64,000 nt of DNA from contig NC_086350.1 of NCBI RefSeq assembly GCF_036324505.1, positions 25,925,257-25,989,256 of the forward strand, written 5' to 3'. The notes under the pieces are model-generated. The model did not search any database, was not told the DNA's origin, and was given only the letters and a program-made list of their open reading frames with translations. Below, piece by piece: positions 13,436 through 24,969 of this stretch (within the stretch, counting starts at the first letter, position 1; each line of letters begins with the position of its first letter). The translations under genes were made by a program, and so were the position numbers. The stretch is from Eleginops maclovinus (lineage: Eukaryota; Chordata; Actinopteri; Perciformes; Eleginopidae).

Positions 13436-13799
13436 CACTGTATTGTGGTTACTCGATGGCACGCCTCAGTTGACGTGGAACAGCTCAGCATCTTGCCTCA
13501 GTCTGTGGTCAGCAGTAACGATGCTCTCCTTCCTCTCATCTCAATCTGCACCAACAACCTCTACCATGAATTCTAAAGCAGAGTAAAGCTTCTGAAGTGA
13601 TAGAAACAGTCCCTTTATTTATCCCCGACTCGTGTATTATGTATACAGGCTTGGGGAGTAACGGATTATACATTTGTACATACATGAGTACACATTTTTG
13701 TTAAACTGTATTTCCTTACAGTCAGAAATCAGATTGCTGAATCATTCAAACAAACAAATTGGGGATTACAAGCAGGATTACTATGTTACAATACATATA

Positions 13800-14095
13800 C
13801 AGATTGAATGTACTGTATAAATTATAAGGACGTCCAGTGGCCAGTTGCAGAGCGAGGTGCTGATGCAGAAGTCCTTAAATTTAATATAAAGAGTGGATGA
13901 CTGTGTTGATTGCAGAGCTACAAATAGTATCCTTATGTAGGAGTCGTTATGGTCCAAGTGAATGAGGGCAAGGTTAAGAACTGTGGATATGGCATCCTCC
14001 ATCTCAACAATAGGCAAACTGATAGGGGTCTAGTGCGGGGGGTAGGCTGGACTTAAGGTGAGCCAGGACCAGTCTCTCGAAGCACTTGGCGTGTT
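13800..14095 (-). pseudogene. L2/Rex-type LINE reverse transcriptase fragment
   Basis: On the minus strand it reads [20 protein letters not shown], then DPYQFAY, then (other frame) ISTVLNLALIHLDHNDSYIRILF and ISTSLCNWPLDVL. These are consecutive RT blocks of the family also seen at 7914-8656: K-C-F-E-R-L-V, the Q-F-A-Y block, the fingers, and S-x-x-L-C-N-W. Two internal deletions are evident. Confidence 0.7.
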
Positions 14096-16375
14096 TTTTT
14101 TTTGTGTGTAGATATAAAGGTCCTTCTGGGCCCAAGCTGAAACTTTATCTGAAACTGTTACTATGTCTCTGCTCATCTGGCACTTGCCATGGGGGTTTGT
14201 GGAAGTCATGAACATGAATTGGAACCACACTGCAGCATGTTGCTTTGTCAATTTGTCATGTCAATTGACGCGTATCAAAGCATATCAAACAGACAGGAGT
14301 AGTCAGGGAAGCTGAAATACAAAACAGTGGCATGACCTAATGCATTGTCAACGTGTGTTTGCTGTCAGATGTAATGTTGGCGACCTGGAAAAGGACACAG
14401 TATCAAGAGGTGAGAGAAATATTAATTTATTAGAGGGGAGCAGGGAGTGTTGTTTGGCTGGTGGCTGTTGGAGAGAGCAGAAAGCTCCGGGTAGCTGTAG
14501 AGCTCAAGGAGGTCACAGGCTCTGGAATCCTCCTGTAAACCAGTGTAAGGTCCTGGCGTCAAAGGGCCCTGGGTGACCAAGAACGCCCATCCAGGTTTTT
14601 GGCCCTCCCAGGGGAAATCAGCATTATTATTCTCAATGTGTAGGCCATGGATGTATAGTAAAAGAATGTGTAGGCCAGAAACATATTTTAAATGTAAGCC
14701 GATTTGAAGGAAAGAAACATAATTTGTGTTTATGTGTGATAGTCGTCACCTAACAGCCTCTCAGAATAACACAGGTCTATGAACTAACTGTGTGTCGACA
14801 GAGTGTAATAATGCTTACATCAAAACTCATATGGAATCTTCAAATGAAACGTGTGTGTGTGATTTTACCTTACATGTGTTTATTTTTCAGTGATAGAGAT
14901 GTTCATTGCATGTAAAGGAAGCCAGAATGCATAAACGACATCAAAAAAGGTCCAGGTTGCTCCAGTGTTGACATTGTTTCTGCGTTATTTTCCTTCTGGT
15001 TCTGGTACCAGGTCAACATTCTGTCTTTGCGCCTGCAATTTGGGCTTTCATTTCTTACACTGCAGCTGGGATGCTACAAAGGTTGAAAATGCAAATATAC
15101 ATCTGCAACTACTATAAAGATCTGTGAAATAACAGACGCACACGTATAGATTGGGAGATATTTTTATAATGAAACAGAAGGAACATTTAACTGATGTGCC
15201 ACCTAATATTTTACACCCCAATCAATTTCTTTCTGTTGGGTTTGTCCAAGACAATGTAGTCTGTCTCCAGGTTTTGTCTTCGAGGTAATAAAAAGTACAG
15301 TTTAAATTTATCATCTTTGGGTGAGAGAGCTGCAGAGACATCATCAGGCCCTTCATCAGTCTGCATGTGTTTTGTTGTGATTATTCCATTTTCTGGACAA
15401 TTTTTAACATCAGCTCTTTAATCTGATGTACTTAGATTGCTGTAATTAAACATATTACATTTTGGATCCAATCAGAATGAGTTCCTGTTTGCACATTCAT
15501 CACCCTCTCGCTCACAGATTTGTTTCCCAAAGACCGTTTTATTAACTTTATCCATTTAGTTCAAAATTGAAAATCTAATTGAGAATGGTTGTGATATCTG
15601 TGTGCGTGCTTATGTGTGTGTGGATATGCATATGTGTGAGAGTGCGTGTGTCCAGTGAATAAAAGGAAGCTTTTAATTGCATTGTTCTTTGATCAAGGCA
15701 TGTTTATTAGTGGGTGAAAGTCACATTAACCTTTCCATCGGCCCTGACATTTCCTCTCCTCCTAAATGGAGAATTAAAGACCATTGGAAAGTCATTAGTG
15801 AAATTTACTGCTTCTGTTGGCTGGTCAGCCATTAGAGAGGCTGCAGGATCACAGAACACTGTTCACAATCTTCTGCCAAGTCACTTTTTATTGTTTAAAG
15901 GAGCAGTACGTACAGACAAAAAGCTTTTACTTCCAGAAGGACATTTATTTCAGTCAGATTGAAAACGGACATAGGTCAGAAACAGCTTAATTTGGCAAAA
16001 CCAATTAAGAATTCTTCAAGAGAAGAATTTCATCCTGTGCCAGGCTACAGATGTGTGTTCCTAAGAACTGTACGCACACACACAACAGTATGTCAGCTGT
16101 GGGACAGTCAAACAGCTCAGATGGCTTTATAATTCTACCAATGTTAGAGCTCCCTGTTGTCCCATGTAGATCAGCAGAATTTGTAGAATAGTTTAAAGAG
16201 TTTAGACCTTATATATTTCGTAATACATGTTAATATTTAACCCATAGGAGAATAATAACATTTAGTTTGTGTTACACAAATTACCAGCTGAATCTGAGGC
16301 TTTACAGAGCTTAATTTCAGCTCACTGTTGAGCTTTCCTGTCTGGTTCCTAACCCACGTTTCCTGCATTTTTCAT
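14096..16375. other. no recognisable gene
   Basis: Only short frames. No confident repeat, tRNA boxes or coding blocks are seen. Confidence 0.45.
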
Positions 16376-17060
16376 TCAATCAAGTTTTATTTATTCATCT
16401 CAATATCACAAATTACACATTTGTCTCAAGGGACTCTACAATATGTACATCATGTGTCTTTAAGCTCCTTAGATCCTTGCAGCACACAAGGAATTACTCC
16501 CAAAGAAACCGCACAATAACAGGAACAATTGAATAAAACTTGGGGAGAGCGACGGTAGAGGATCCCTCTCCCGGGACAGAAAGGTTAAAGTAAGTGTTGT
16601 GTGTGTGGATTAAAAAATATATATAAATTGATAACATGAAAGTACAGGAGGATGTAAGAAGTCTTCTAGATGCCGCCCAAAAATGATTACAGAGGGGTCA
16701 GGCAGGAACACGAAAACAGGAGCAGCCACGACTCATGATCCAGACATTTCCTTTGATACGGGCAAGATGCCAGAGGGGAGACACAACACGTAGCACACAC
16801 AGTGACATGCATTTATGGGACATGAGTGCATGCATGTAAAGAGCGAGAGAAGTGAAAGGTGAATGTCTCTCTCAGTCTAGAAGCATAACTAGGGGCATGG
16901 TTCAAAGCAAGCCTGAGCCAGACCTCACTGTAAGCTTTATCAAAAATAAAAGTCTTAAGCCTGCTCTTAAAAGTGGAGAAGGTGTCTGCCTCCCGAACAC
17001 AAAATGGGAGCTGGTTACACAGAAAACAGAAAAACAACAACTCTTAAATATACTGTACTT
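16376..17060 (-). repeat. common teleost repeat with LINE C-terminal-like tail
   Basis: The left part (16376-16590) has the string tcaatatcacaaattacac and the phrase ggatccctctcccgggaca, shared with 54496-54720 and common in fish genomes. The right part, read on the minus strand (16813-17040), encodes READTFSTFKSRLKTFIF. This resembles the end of L2-like LINE proteins (A-D-x-L-x-x-F-K-S-R-L-K-T-x-L-F). I infer a LINE-derived 3' segment in minus orientation. Confidence 0.5.
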
Positions 17061-17109
17061 TACCAGAGCCCTGTGATACGAAGCAATTTCAATAAACCCA
17101 AGATATATT

Positions 17110-17310
17110 TCTGTTATTCAGGGTTTCAAGGTTTCAAAGTTGTATTGGTCATATGCACAGCATATACAACGTATGTGTTGGCAATGAAAATCTTATATCC
17201 CATGCTCCTCCAACAACTCAACATACATGGTGCAAATAAGATAAATAAAATAGTGCAAAAAGAGAGAAGAATGTTTACAATAAGAGAAGAATATTTACAA
17301 TAAAAAGTTA
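17110..17310. repeat. probable interspersed repeat
   Basis: The string caaggtttcaaagttgtattggtcatatgca followed by gcaatgaaaat resembles a repeat found in many fish genomes. It also contains an internal near-duplicate (agagagaagaatgtttacaa / agagaagaatatttacaa). Confidence 0.35.
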
Positions 17311-18112
17311 TCTTGTTTCAGCAACCTTGACAATCGCTGCCAATCTACGGGTGCAGGTGTCAGCCCTGCACATCAACCCAGAGTTTCCAGTCTGGCTATG
17401 ACAGCTTTCACACTAAAGGGTGTGGTGTTCCCATCATATGACCACACACACATCGGTATGACCACTATCAGCAGAGCAGTAAGCAGGCTTACTTTACATA
17501 GAAATGTAACACAGGGCGCACAGCTTGCTGGACTGTGGCACAACCTTTTGCAGGGCATCCTAACAACCAGGAAGCTGACAAAGACAAGAATACAGAGTAT
17601 GTAATAATTGCTATTGTGGTTGTATAAATGATGGTGCTACTTCTGGGTCTTGCCTTTACATGTCGGAGCATACTTTCAAAGTATTATTTTTGAAAGCCTC
17701 ACTGCCAACAAATATGGATTGATAAAAATAAAAAAAAACACGTACATTTTTTAAATTGTTACATTTATATTGTTTTCACGAAATGTGCACATTTTTGGAC
17801 ATTTTTTTGATTGCAGAAGTCTAGAGTAATGTGCCGCCTCCACTGCTATGTAATTGTACAAATAGTAGATTAGTGTATATTATCACATTTTTATGTCGAC
17901 GTTATAAATGACTTATTCTTTAAATATAATAAAGGTACATGCTGCTTTATGTTCTTTAATTATTTTATATTTGCTCCCAAGGCCCTTTCAAACCAGCATG
18001 GATGTATTGTCATATCTAGCCAGTCTGCAGACACTGAGTGTAGAGGAGGGGCACTTGCTGACAAGATCCACCATATTCCCCTTAGACTTGGAACCCATCT
18101 GTTCTATAAATA

Positions 18113-18115
<3 letters not shown>
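17311..18115. other. no recognisable gene
   Basis: No coding, repeat or RNA signal that I can support. Confidence 0.4.

Positions 18116-18199
<84 letters not shown>
18116..18199. repeat. (CT)n microsatellite
   Basis: A pure CT tract of about 42 units. The strand is purine/pyrimidine-asymmetric, so it could form triplex (H-DNA). Confidence 0.97.
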
Positions 18200-18201
<2 letters not shown>

Positions 18202-19010
18202 ATAATTGTCAAAACAATATTGATAATGTAGCTTACTGTCTTGTTTTGTAGAATGTTTAATGTCTTTATCCTACAGAATCCCGGCATGGACAAAATAACT
18301 GAGTTTACAAAGTGTCAAATGAGCAAAAGATCATTATAACTACAGGTTTCTTTAATTCCTGACAGGATATGTAACAACTCAGACGCTTTTACACTTATAT
18401 TCATTCACTGCAGCTCAGAGTAGTATGGAAAGACTTTCTAAGAATCAAAAGTATACCCTCTGTTGTCTTATATTAAAAATAGAAACCCAGATTCTGTTAA
18501 TATCACAACAAATATACATAACCTTTGGTCAGATAGATCTAATCAGGCCTTTTATACTAGTCATCCCAGCTGTAGCAGCAGCAACTGCCGTAAAGCATAT
18601 AAATAATACTTTTTTCTGTTGTATTGAGTGACTGCATTGACCGAACTCAACCAGCTTTGTGCCCTTTCTAGTGAGTCAGGTCATTGTCAGTGTCAGCTGC
18701 TGTCTCCGGACCGTGTGGAGCACATCTCACAGTAAACAGCGCCCCCTGGCGGTGAACGTTGCTCACAACATGCTTCTACAGACCAGGGAAATAAACACGT
18801 TCAAAGATTCAGAGCTTACTTTGTTATTTGAACAACATCAAAAGCAAAGAAAATCTCGAGTCTAAGGCTCCTTAAAAAATGTAACATAGGATATGAAACC
18901 TAGACTTTATCATTAGAAAAGCAGAAATGTTTTAAGTGATTTAAGTTAGGCATAACACTTGTTTTATTTTTTATTTGACTTGTATTATTTGTATTCCTGT
19001 GTATATTGTG

Positions 19011-19250
19011 TAGGTCCCCCTTTTGCGGCCAAAACAGCCCTGACCCGTCAAGGCATGGACTCCACTAAACCTCTGAAGATGTGCTGTGGTGTCTGGCACC
19101 AAGACGTTAGCAGCAGGTCCTTTAAGACCTGTAAATTGCGAGGTGGGGCCTCCATGGATTGGACTTGTTTACCCAGCCAGCACATCCCACAGATGCCCGG
19201 TGGATTCAGATCGGGGGAATTTGGAGACCAAGTCAACACCTTGAACTCAT
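19011..19250 (-). pseudogene. Tc1-like transposase C-terminal fragment
   Basis: The minus strand encodes SPDLNP followed (with shifts) by GMCWLGKQVQSMEAPPRNLQ, LKDLLLTSWCQTPQ and LVESMPRRV. This is the end of a Tc1 transposase: [20 protein letters not shown] and S-M-P-R-R. No inverted repeats are visible around it. It sits about 0.8 kb upstream of the zinc-finger gene start. Confidence 0.65.
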
Positions 19251-20055
19251 TGTTAACAATATTACTGTTTAAGTGTGTGTTTGCAATGTTTCAATAACTG
19301 AGAGGAAAACAAATATCCTGAAAGATATTATATTATTTAATATCTTTAATTATTATTATGACCAACCATCTCATCCTTCCTACAGCGGTCAGACTTTACA
19401 ACCAGCATGGCCCCTGGTAGACACCATACATACAAAAAAAAAAAACTGCAATAGCTGTGCATTAACAATTTATGTGCAATATATAAACAGAAATATGCCA
19501 TTATTAATAACTGAAATATTACCTGGCTGCTATATCTCCTTCAGGATGTGTATTTTGTAAATGGTGTGTTTTTCTTTATCTTGATTTTTGTTTAATGCAT
19601 ATTTTCTTTTGTAAAGCTGTCTTTGGCTCTGTTGCTGCTGTGGCAAATTTAAATTTCCCCTCTGTGGGACTAATAAAGGGATTATGATTATTAAAACGTA
19701 CTACTGTACCACATTATTATGATTTAATGTCATTCTCTTGACTTTCTAGCTCAGTATTATGACTTTTATCTCATTTACATTGCTAAATATTTCATTATTT
19801 TGACTATCTTATTAATATCGATTAGTATTGCATGTTTTTCTTACTTGATTTGAGGAAATAAGCTTCTATAAATCAACAACTCTAGCTTTAAAAACACAGC
19901 GTTTTGGATTTATTTTGAAAGATTGTGACCGAAAGGGTCTGCTGCTGCTGGCAGAACACGGAAGTGGTCATATCTGCGTAGGTAGAGAGCTATCTAGTGA
20001 CAGTGTAGGAGTTGCTTCCCTGACATGCCCTGTTGTAAGCGGTGTATGTTGAAAA

Positions 20056-20248
20056 ATGTCTAAAGTAGACATGTTGAGAGTGGTGGTGAGTGAGCGTCTC
20101 ACTGAGGCTGCTTTAGAGATATTCGGGCTGTTTGAGAGAACCGTGGCGGAGTATGAAGAACAACTCAGTCGTTCTAAAGAAGAGAACGAACGCCATCGGA
20201 AACTTCTTGACGCTGTTCTGAAGCCCGAACTCCGTTTACACAGAGCAG
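20056..20248 (+). CDS. zinc-finger gene, coding exon 1
   Basis: 64 codons plus one base, encoding the predicted helical, Glu/Arg-rich leader that ends ELRLHRA. Donor: cagagcag|gtcagaaa. About 90 bp upstream (around 19962) is cacggaagtgg, an ETS-type CGGAAGT site that could belong to the promoter. Confidence 0.8.
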
Positions 20249-20998
20249 GTCAGAAACTACACTTTGGTAAACTACTGCCATTGGGTCGAATGTAATGGTT
20301 TCAGGCACAGTGTAAATAACACAGCCTGTTATTTACAGATTAAATATATTTCTAGCTTCTATCAGCTGTACATTTCTACATGAGCATAATGCAGTGCTCG
20401 TGGACTTTGTAGGCCTAATGCCTACTGAGCAAACTACTTTCCAGTGGTGTAAAGTAACTAAGTACATTTATTCAAGTGCTGTAATTGAGGACAATTTTGA
20501 GATACCTTAGTATTTCAGATTTATGTTACTTCGTACTTCTACTCCACTTCAGTTCAGAGGTAAATGGTGTACTTTTACTCCACTACATTTATTTAATCCC
20601 TTTAGTTACAGATGTGGATTAATGATGGTAAATATAATCAGCCCTTAAATCAGACTGTAGTTCATCTGGAGTAAACTCAGCAGCTACCCTGCAGTATACA
20701 AAGCCATTCAAACTAGCTGCACCTTTACCAGCTCTGAGAACACTTTAATGATCAATCATTATAAAACATATCAGAGATATTATTCTGAAATGGACCAATC
20801 AAACAATGACTACTTTTACTGTCGCTACTTTAAGTACATTTAGATGAGAGTACTTTCTACTTTTACTGGAGGAACATTTAGAATACTTTTACTGTGACAG
20901 AGTATCACTACACTCTGGTACTTCTACTTTACTCAAGTACAAGATCTGAGTACTTCTTCCTCTGTTACATTGGAATCAGCAGGTCTCTCACACACACA

Positions 20999-21095
<97 letters not shown>

Positions 21096-21685
21096 TCACA
21101 CTCACACATACAGTAGTCAATAGAATTGCAGTTCTTAAATGAGGGGTGATCAGGCTTTGGAACATAATGAAGGAAGATATCCAATTTCATATCCGTACAA
21201 CATAATTTAATCAAATTTAAATTTGTTTTGATAATTTGGAATCTGTAGACTTTGAAATATTACTGCAAACATTTCTGCTGTCTGTTCCTAATTCATTGTG
21301 TCTGTTATAACTACCTATTAAACACCTTTTTCTAAAAAACACTGCTTAGTTCCATTAATAGTGTTTTGCATCGCACCAGAAGCTTAATATTAAATGTGAC
21401 CTTCACTTTAACGTACTATCTGATGATTGGTCATTGATCAAGCTTCAGTTTCAAGGGGGTTAGAGTGAAAACATGATGAGCTGTCATACTGTTGATGTTT
21501 GCTTGTTTCAGAGGAGGGAGCGGCCTGGAACAGGTTATACAGGTCTTATAAGGCAACTGCCTAAAACATACCAGAGTACATCGGTATGACCAGAGCACCT
21601 CCAGAAGCAAGCGGTAACAAATAGCATAGTAATTCAATGTAACAACTCTGCAGATTTGATCCAAGTACACACATACCACACCCCA

Positions 21686-21753
<68 letters not shown>

Positions 21754-24700
21754 ACACACACACAAAACTAGCAGCAGTGTTTTGTCAAATTGTTCGTTAT
21801 TTTTTGTTGCTCTTGGCGGTTCAGGGACAGCCACTCTGTGTGGGAGGATTCCTCATATCGCCTCAGGAGGCAGCTTTAAAAAATGAAACTTTATCTGTTC
21901 TCAAAATAGATAATTTTTCTGTCTTTGAAATAATCTTTTACTTGACAAATCATTGTGTTTCCGTTCTCAGGAGTGGGTCCTGAAGACGGCTGAGAACAAA
22001 GACAGGAAGTCACACATGTTAGCGTGGAGAATGTTCTGCTATAGTTAGTTGGTTTAAGCCTGTATCTTTGTCAAAATTACATATTTCTGTATGTTTTCAG
22101 GCATCATTGCTTCAAAAATAATACCACATATTGTACTTACTGAAATAGTGAAATCAGAATAACTCAACTTAAGTGCAGGTGTAATATCCTTTTTACTTTA
22201 CACATTCATGTTGCTTCCAGAACCACATTACACATATTCTGCAAATATCATTCACATTTTAATTCTGACTATAACACAACTTTACAGAATTACTAAAAAG
22301 CGTTATTATTTTTGAATACCAGTCCGCTGCTAAAGGGAAACAGGCTGTTGCTAAGGATGCTGTAATAAAAGGAATATGTGCAGTCATATCAATCTGCTGA
22401 AAGAAGTCTGGTCAGTGTATTGTCAGTGGTGGCCAAAAGAAGACGTTAACAGAAAATGAAATGTGGACAGACTTGGACAGTTATAGAAAACCTTGATCAG
22501 TGCTTCCGTCATTTTCAGTTACTGTACCTTGTTGTCGTGGCAGTCCAGCCGTTGCTACAGAGTTGGAAGGACTATTTATGTTAGCAGAAGTTAGACAATC
22601 ATTTCTTAATAAATAAAAAATGCCTTAAAGGTCCCATATTGTGGCCGTTTTTACTGATCATAATTCCATTGTTGAGGTGTACTAGAATAGATTTACATTG
22701 TTCAATGTTCCAAAAGCACATTAGTTTTCTCATACAGTATATTCACTCTCTGTCCTAACGCCCTTTCGGAGCTCCTGGTCAGCTCGCCCACTACGTTCCG
22801 ATTGGTCAACAACCAGAGAGGCTCCGCCCCTGTTTTACAGAGTGCTTTCCCAGCCTCCCTGTCACAGCTGAGCATCAGTTTATGTGTTACAATGACGGCG
22901 GTACAGCCATATATGTTTGAACCGGAGTCCGATCCTGAAAATGACACAGACCAACGTGATGGACCTGATCCACCGTCCCAAAGTAGACTGGAGCAGGCAG
23001 TTTCACAGTGGAACGTTTTTATTTTGTATCGCTCTTTCATTTCAGATGTAACAGCCTCGTCCTTCCGTACTGCATGCTTTGCATATTGGCATCAACCTGT
23101 GCAAGGTTTTTGAAGCTGTCGTCCGTGAAATGCCGGGCACACAGTACAGTACTTTGAACCGTTGAAGGAACAATGTTAAAAATACATTCCAACCTCTGAC
23201 TTTTTCGTAGTTCTGCCTTCGGTAAGGCAAACAGATGACTTTTCCCCTCACATTTCAGGGCACAGTACCTCCTTGACATTTCAGCCGTCCAACAGCAAAT
23301 GGTCGGTTGGCAGAGGGTGTGCCTATTGGTCTATGGCTATGGGCGGGCCAACTTGCTGATTGGTCTCCAGATTTAGTGACGTCAAAAGCCCCCCGGAAGA
23401 AAAAAATGGAAACAGAAAAATCTACAACCAGGCATTTGAGGGCAGCATAGACACGTCTTTTCTGTTTTAAAGTTTAACTCGCTACAGGGTGTACTTTGAA
23501 GTTGTGGGACTTTGCAGACCGTTTACATGCAGAAACAGCTACATAACACACGAAAGGATGGGTTATAACCGGAAAAGCATAATAGGGGACCTTTAATCAA
23601 TATTGTGTGTAAAGTTGTTGGTTTACTTAGTACACAGCTGAACAATAAGCAGGATTCTTCTTCGTTGGTGATCTTTTCTCATCAGTGACCGCCTCTTCGC
23701 ACATTAACATTAGCATTAACATTAGCATTAACAAGGCGCTTTAGTTAAAAACTATAACATTTACCATGAATGTAAGGCAGCACCATTACAATTCCTGTTT
23801 TTAATGACTGCCCTAACTTGTTTCTTGTTTCAGTGTTATCTGGAGATGCCCATCAGTCCCCCCACATTAAAGAGGAACAGGAGCAACTTGTTGCTGTGAA
23901 GATCGAAGATAATGAAGAGAAAGCTCAGCCACAGCTTCATCAGACACAAGAAGAGAACAGCAGCTCAGCCCCTCAAACGGAAAAAGAGAGGGATGGAGAG
24001 GACTGCGGAGGATCAGAACCAACCAGAAGCTCAGATCCAGACGGTTCTTCACAGCCAGCTCATGATGAAAACATTGCAGATGAACAAGCTGAGACTGTGA
24101 CAGTTACGCAGACCCAGGCAGGTGTGTCCCTCAGTCCACCAACTGTGGACGACAGGACTTCAGACTCTAGTGAGCCTGAGACTGATAACAGTGATGAAGA
24201 CTGGGAGGAGCCAGTGCAACCTCAGCCAAATCTAAAAAAGGTCAAGAACATAAGCGTTCCTCAGGGTAAGAAAGAAGGTAACAGTGGTGGGAAGTGTTTG
24301 AGCTGCTCTAAATGTGGTAAAACATTTGAATCCAAGGGCTGTGCGTTGCAAAAAAGTCCTCCATTCGTTTGCTCTGTTTGTGTTCCAAAACCCTCACAGG
24401 ATGCTTGTTTTATCACAAATAAGATAAGTCCCTCAGGGGAAAAAGCCTTTGGATGTTCAGTTTGTAAGAAAGAATTTGGCTTCAAATCCGATGCTGTAAG
24501 ACATTTGAGGATTCACACCGGAGAGAAACCCTTCAGCTGCTCGGTTTGCGGGAGAAGATTCAATCAGAGCACAGGTCTGAGCTCGCACATGAGAACCCAC
24601 ACAGGAGAGAAACCATACAGCTGCCCTCACTGCTCTAAAAGCTTCATCCGTAGCGGAGTTCTGGACCGACACATGAGAATTCACACCGGAGAGAAACCTT

Positions 24701-24969
24701 ACAGCTGCTCGGTGTGCGACACCAGTTTCTCTCTGAGTCAGACCCTGTTGAAACACATGAGGATCCACACGGGAGAGAAACCGTTCAGCTGCTCCATTTG
24801 TGATAAAAGTTTCAAACAAAAGGGAAATCTGACGCAACACATGACACTCCACACAGGGAAGAAGTCTTTCAGCTGCGGTGTTTGTGGGAAAAGCTTCACT
24901 AGGCAGTTCCGTGTGAAAAAGCACAAGTGTGTGGCTGAGAGCAGCAGCAGCAGCAGCAGCAGCGGATGA
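20056..24969 (+). CDS. C2H2 zinc-finger protein, two coding exons
   Basis: Joining 20056-20248 to 23834-24969 gives 442 aa. The junction is gcag|gtcag to tttcag|tg, restoring a GTG valine codon at residue 65. The N terminus ([18 protein letters not shown] ... [12 protein letters not shown]) is the helical leader found in large teleost zinc-finger families. Next comes an acidic, Ser/Gln-rich linker (about 66-265) with an HIKEE and a VKIED motif. From about residue 270 there are five C2H2 fingers (C-x2-C-x12-H-x3-H) joined by TGEKP-type linkers, then a sixth ending H-x-C. A short poly-Ser tail follows. The protein is probably a nuclear DNA-binding transcription factor. Its target is unknown and there is no KRAB or BTB domain. 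The start ATG is the one that opens the leader. Confidence 0.85.
20444..20965. repeat. common teleost interspersed repeat
   Basis: It begins gtggtgtaaagtaactaag and ends with actcaagtacaagatc, with ttctactccactac and tacttttact blocks repeated inside. The two ends are roughly inverted (agtaactaagtacattta ... tacttctactttactcaagt). This is a widespread fish element, probably a non-autonomous DNA transposon. It lies in the zinc-finger intron. Confidence 0.6.
20989..21092. repeat. (CA)n microsatellite
   Basis: CA tract with one ta interruption, in the zinc-finger gene intron. Confidence 0.97.
21687..21764. repeat. (CA)n microsatellite
   Basis: CA tract with a single ta interruption, in the zinc-finger gene intron. 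Confidence 0.97.
22892..23113 (+). pseudogene. P2X7 C-terminal-like (transposon-associated) protein start, fragment
   Basis: From ATG 22892 the frame reads [18 protein letters not shown] and later [11 protein letters not shown]. Fish proteins annotated as P2X purinoceptor 7-like often start with a P-Y-x-F-E-P-E motif followed by a cysteine-rich region. That cysteine-rich part is absent here. The frame lies inside the Kolobok-like element, so it is likely part of that element and not of the zinc-finger gene. Recognition is from memory. Confidence 0.4.
23037..23279 (-). pseudogene. THAP-domain fragment (transposon-derived)
   Basis: The frame reads [20 protein letters not shown], then SQRLECIF ... 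[12 protein letters not shown]. This keeps the THAP zinc ligands C-x3-C and C-x2-H, plus the L-F-x-L-P basic region. It opens with [10 protein letters not shown], so the N terminus looks intact. It stops after about 80 codons without a catalytic domain, and so looks like the surviving DNA-binding part of a Kolobok transposase. Confidence 0.6.
23701..23733. repeat. 12-bp tandem repeat
   Basis: About 2.7 copies of attaacattagc, 100 bp upstream of the second zinc-finger exon. Confidence 0.85.
23834..24969 (+). CDS. zinc-finger gene, coding exon 2 (linker and fingers)
   Basis: This encodes the acidic linker and all the fingers. A degenerate finger at about 24307-24345 ([15 protein letters not shown]) has lost its histidines. 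The intact fingers start at [40 protein letters not shown] and [10 protein letters not shown]. The last ([10 protein letters not shown]) ends HKC. A run of AGC codons gives the C-terminal Ser tract before TGA at 24967-24969. Confidence 0.85.

Larger units (their letters stand above)
22629..23592. mobile_element. Kolobok-like element with TTAA target duplication
   Basis: The left end aggtcccatattgt and right end ataggggacct are inverted, and both are flanked by TTAA (22625-22628 and 23593-23596). TTAA duplication together with a THAP-encoding interior is the hallmark of the Kolobok superfamily. The interior carries a plus-strand start (22892 onward) and a minus-strand THAP frame (23037-23279). 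At 964 bp it is too short to be autonomous. Confidence 0.65.

Noticed and set aside
23701..23733. CRISPR-like array
   Set aside because: Short 12-bp tandem units without spacers, in a vertebrate genome.
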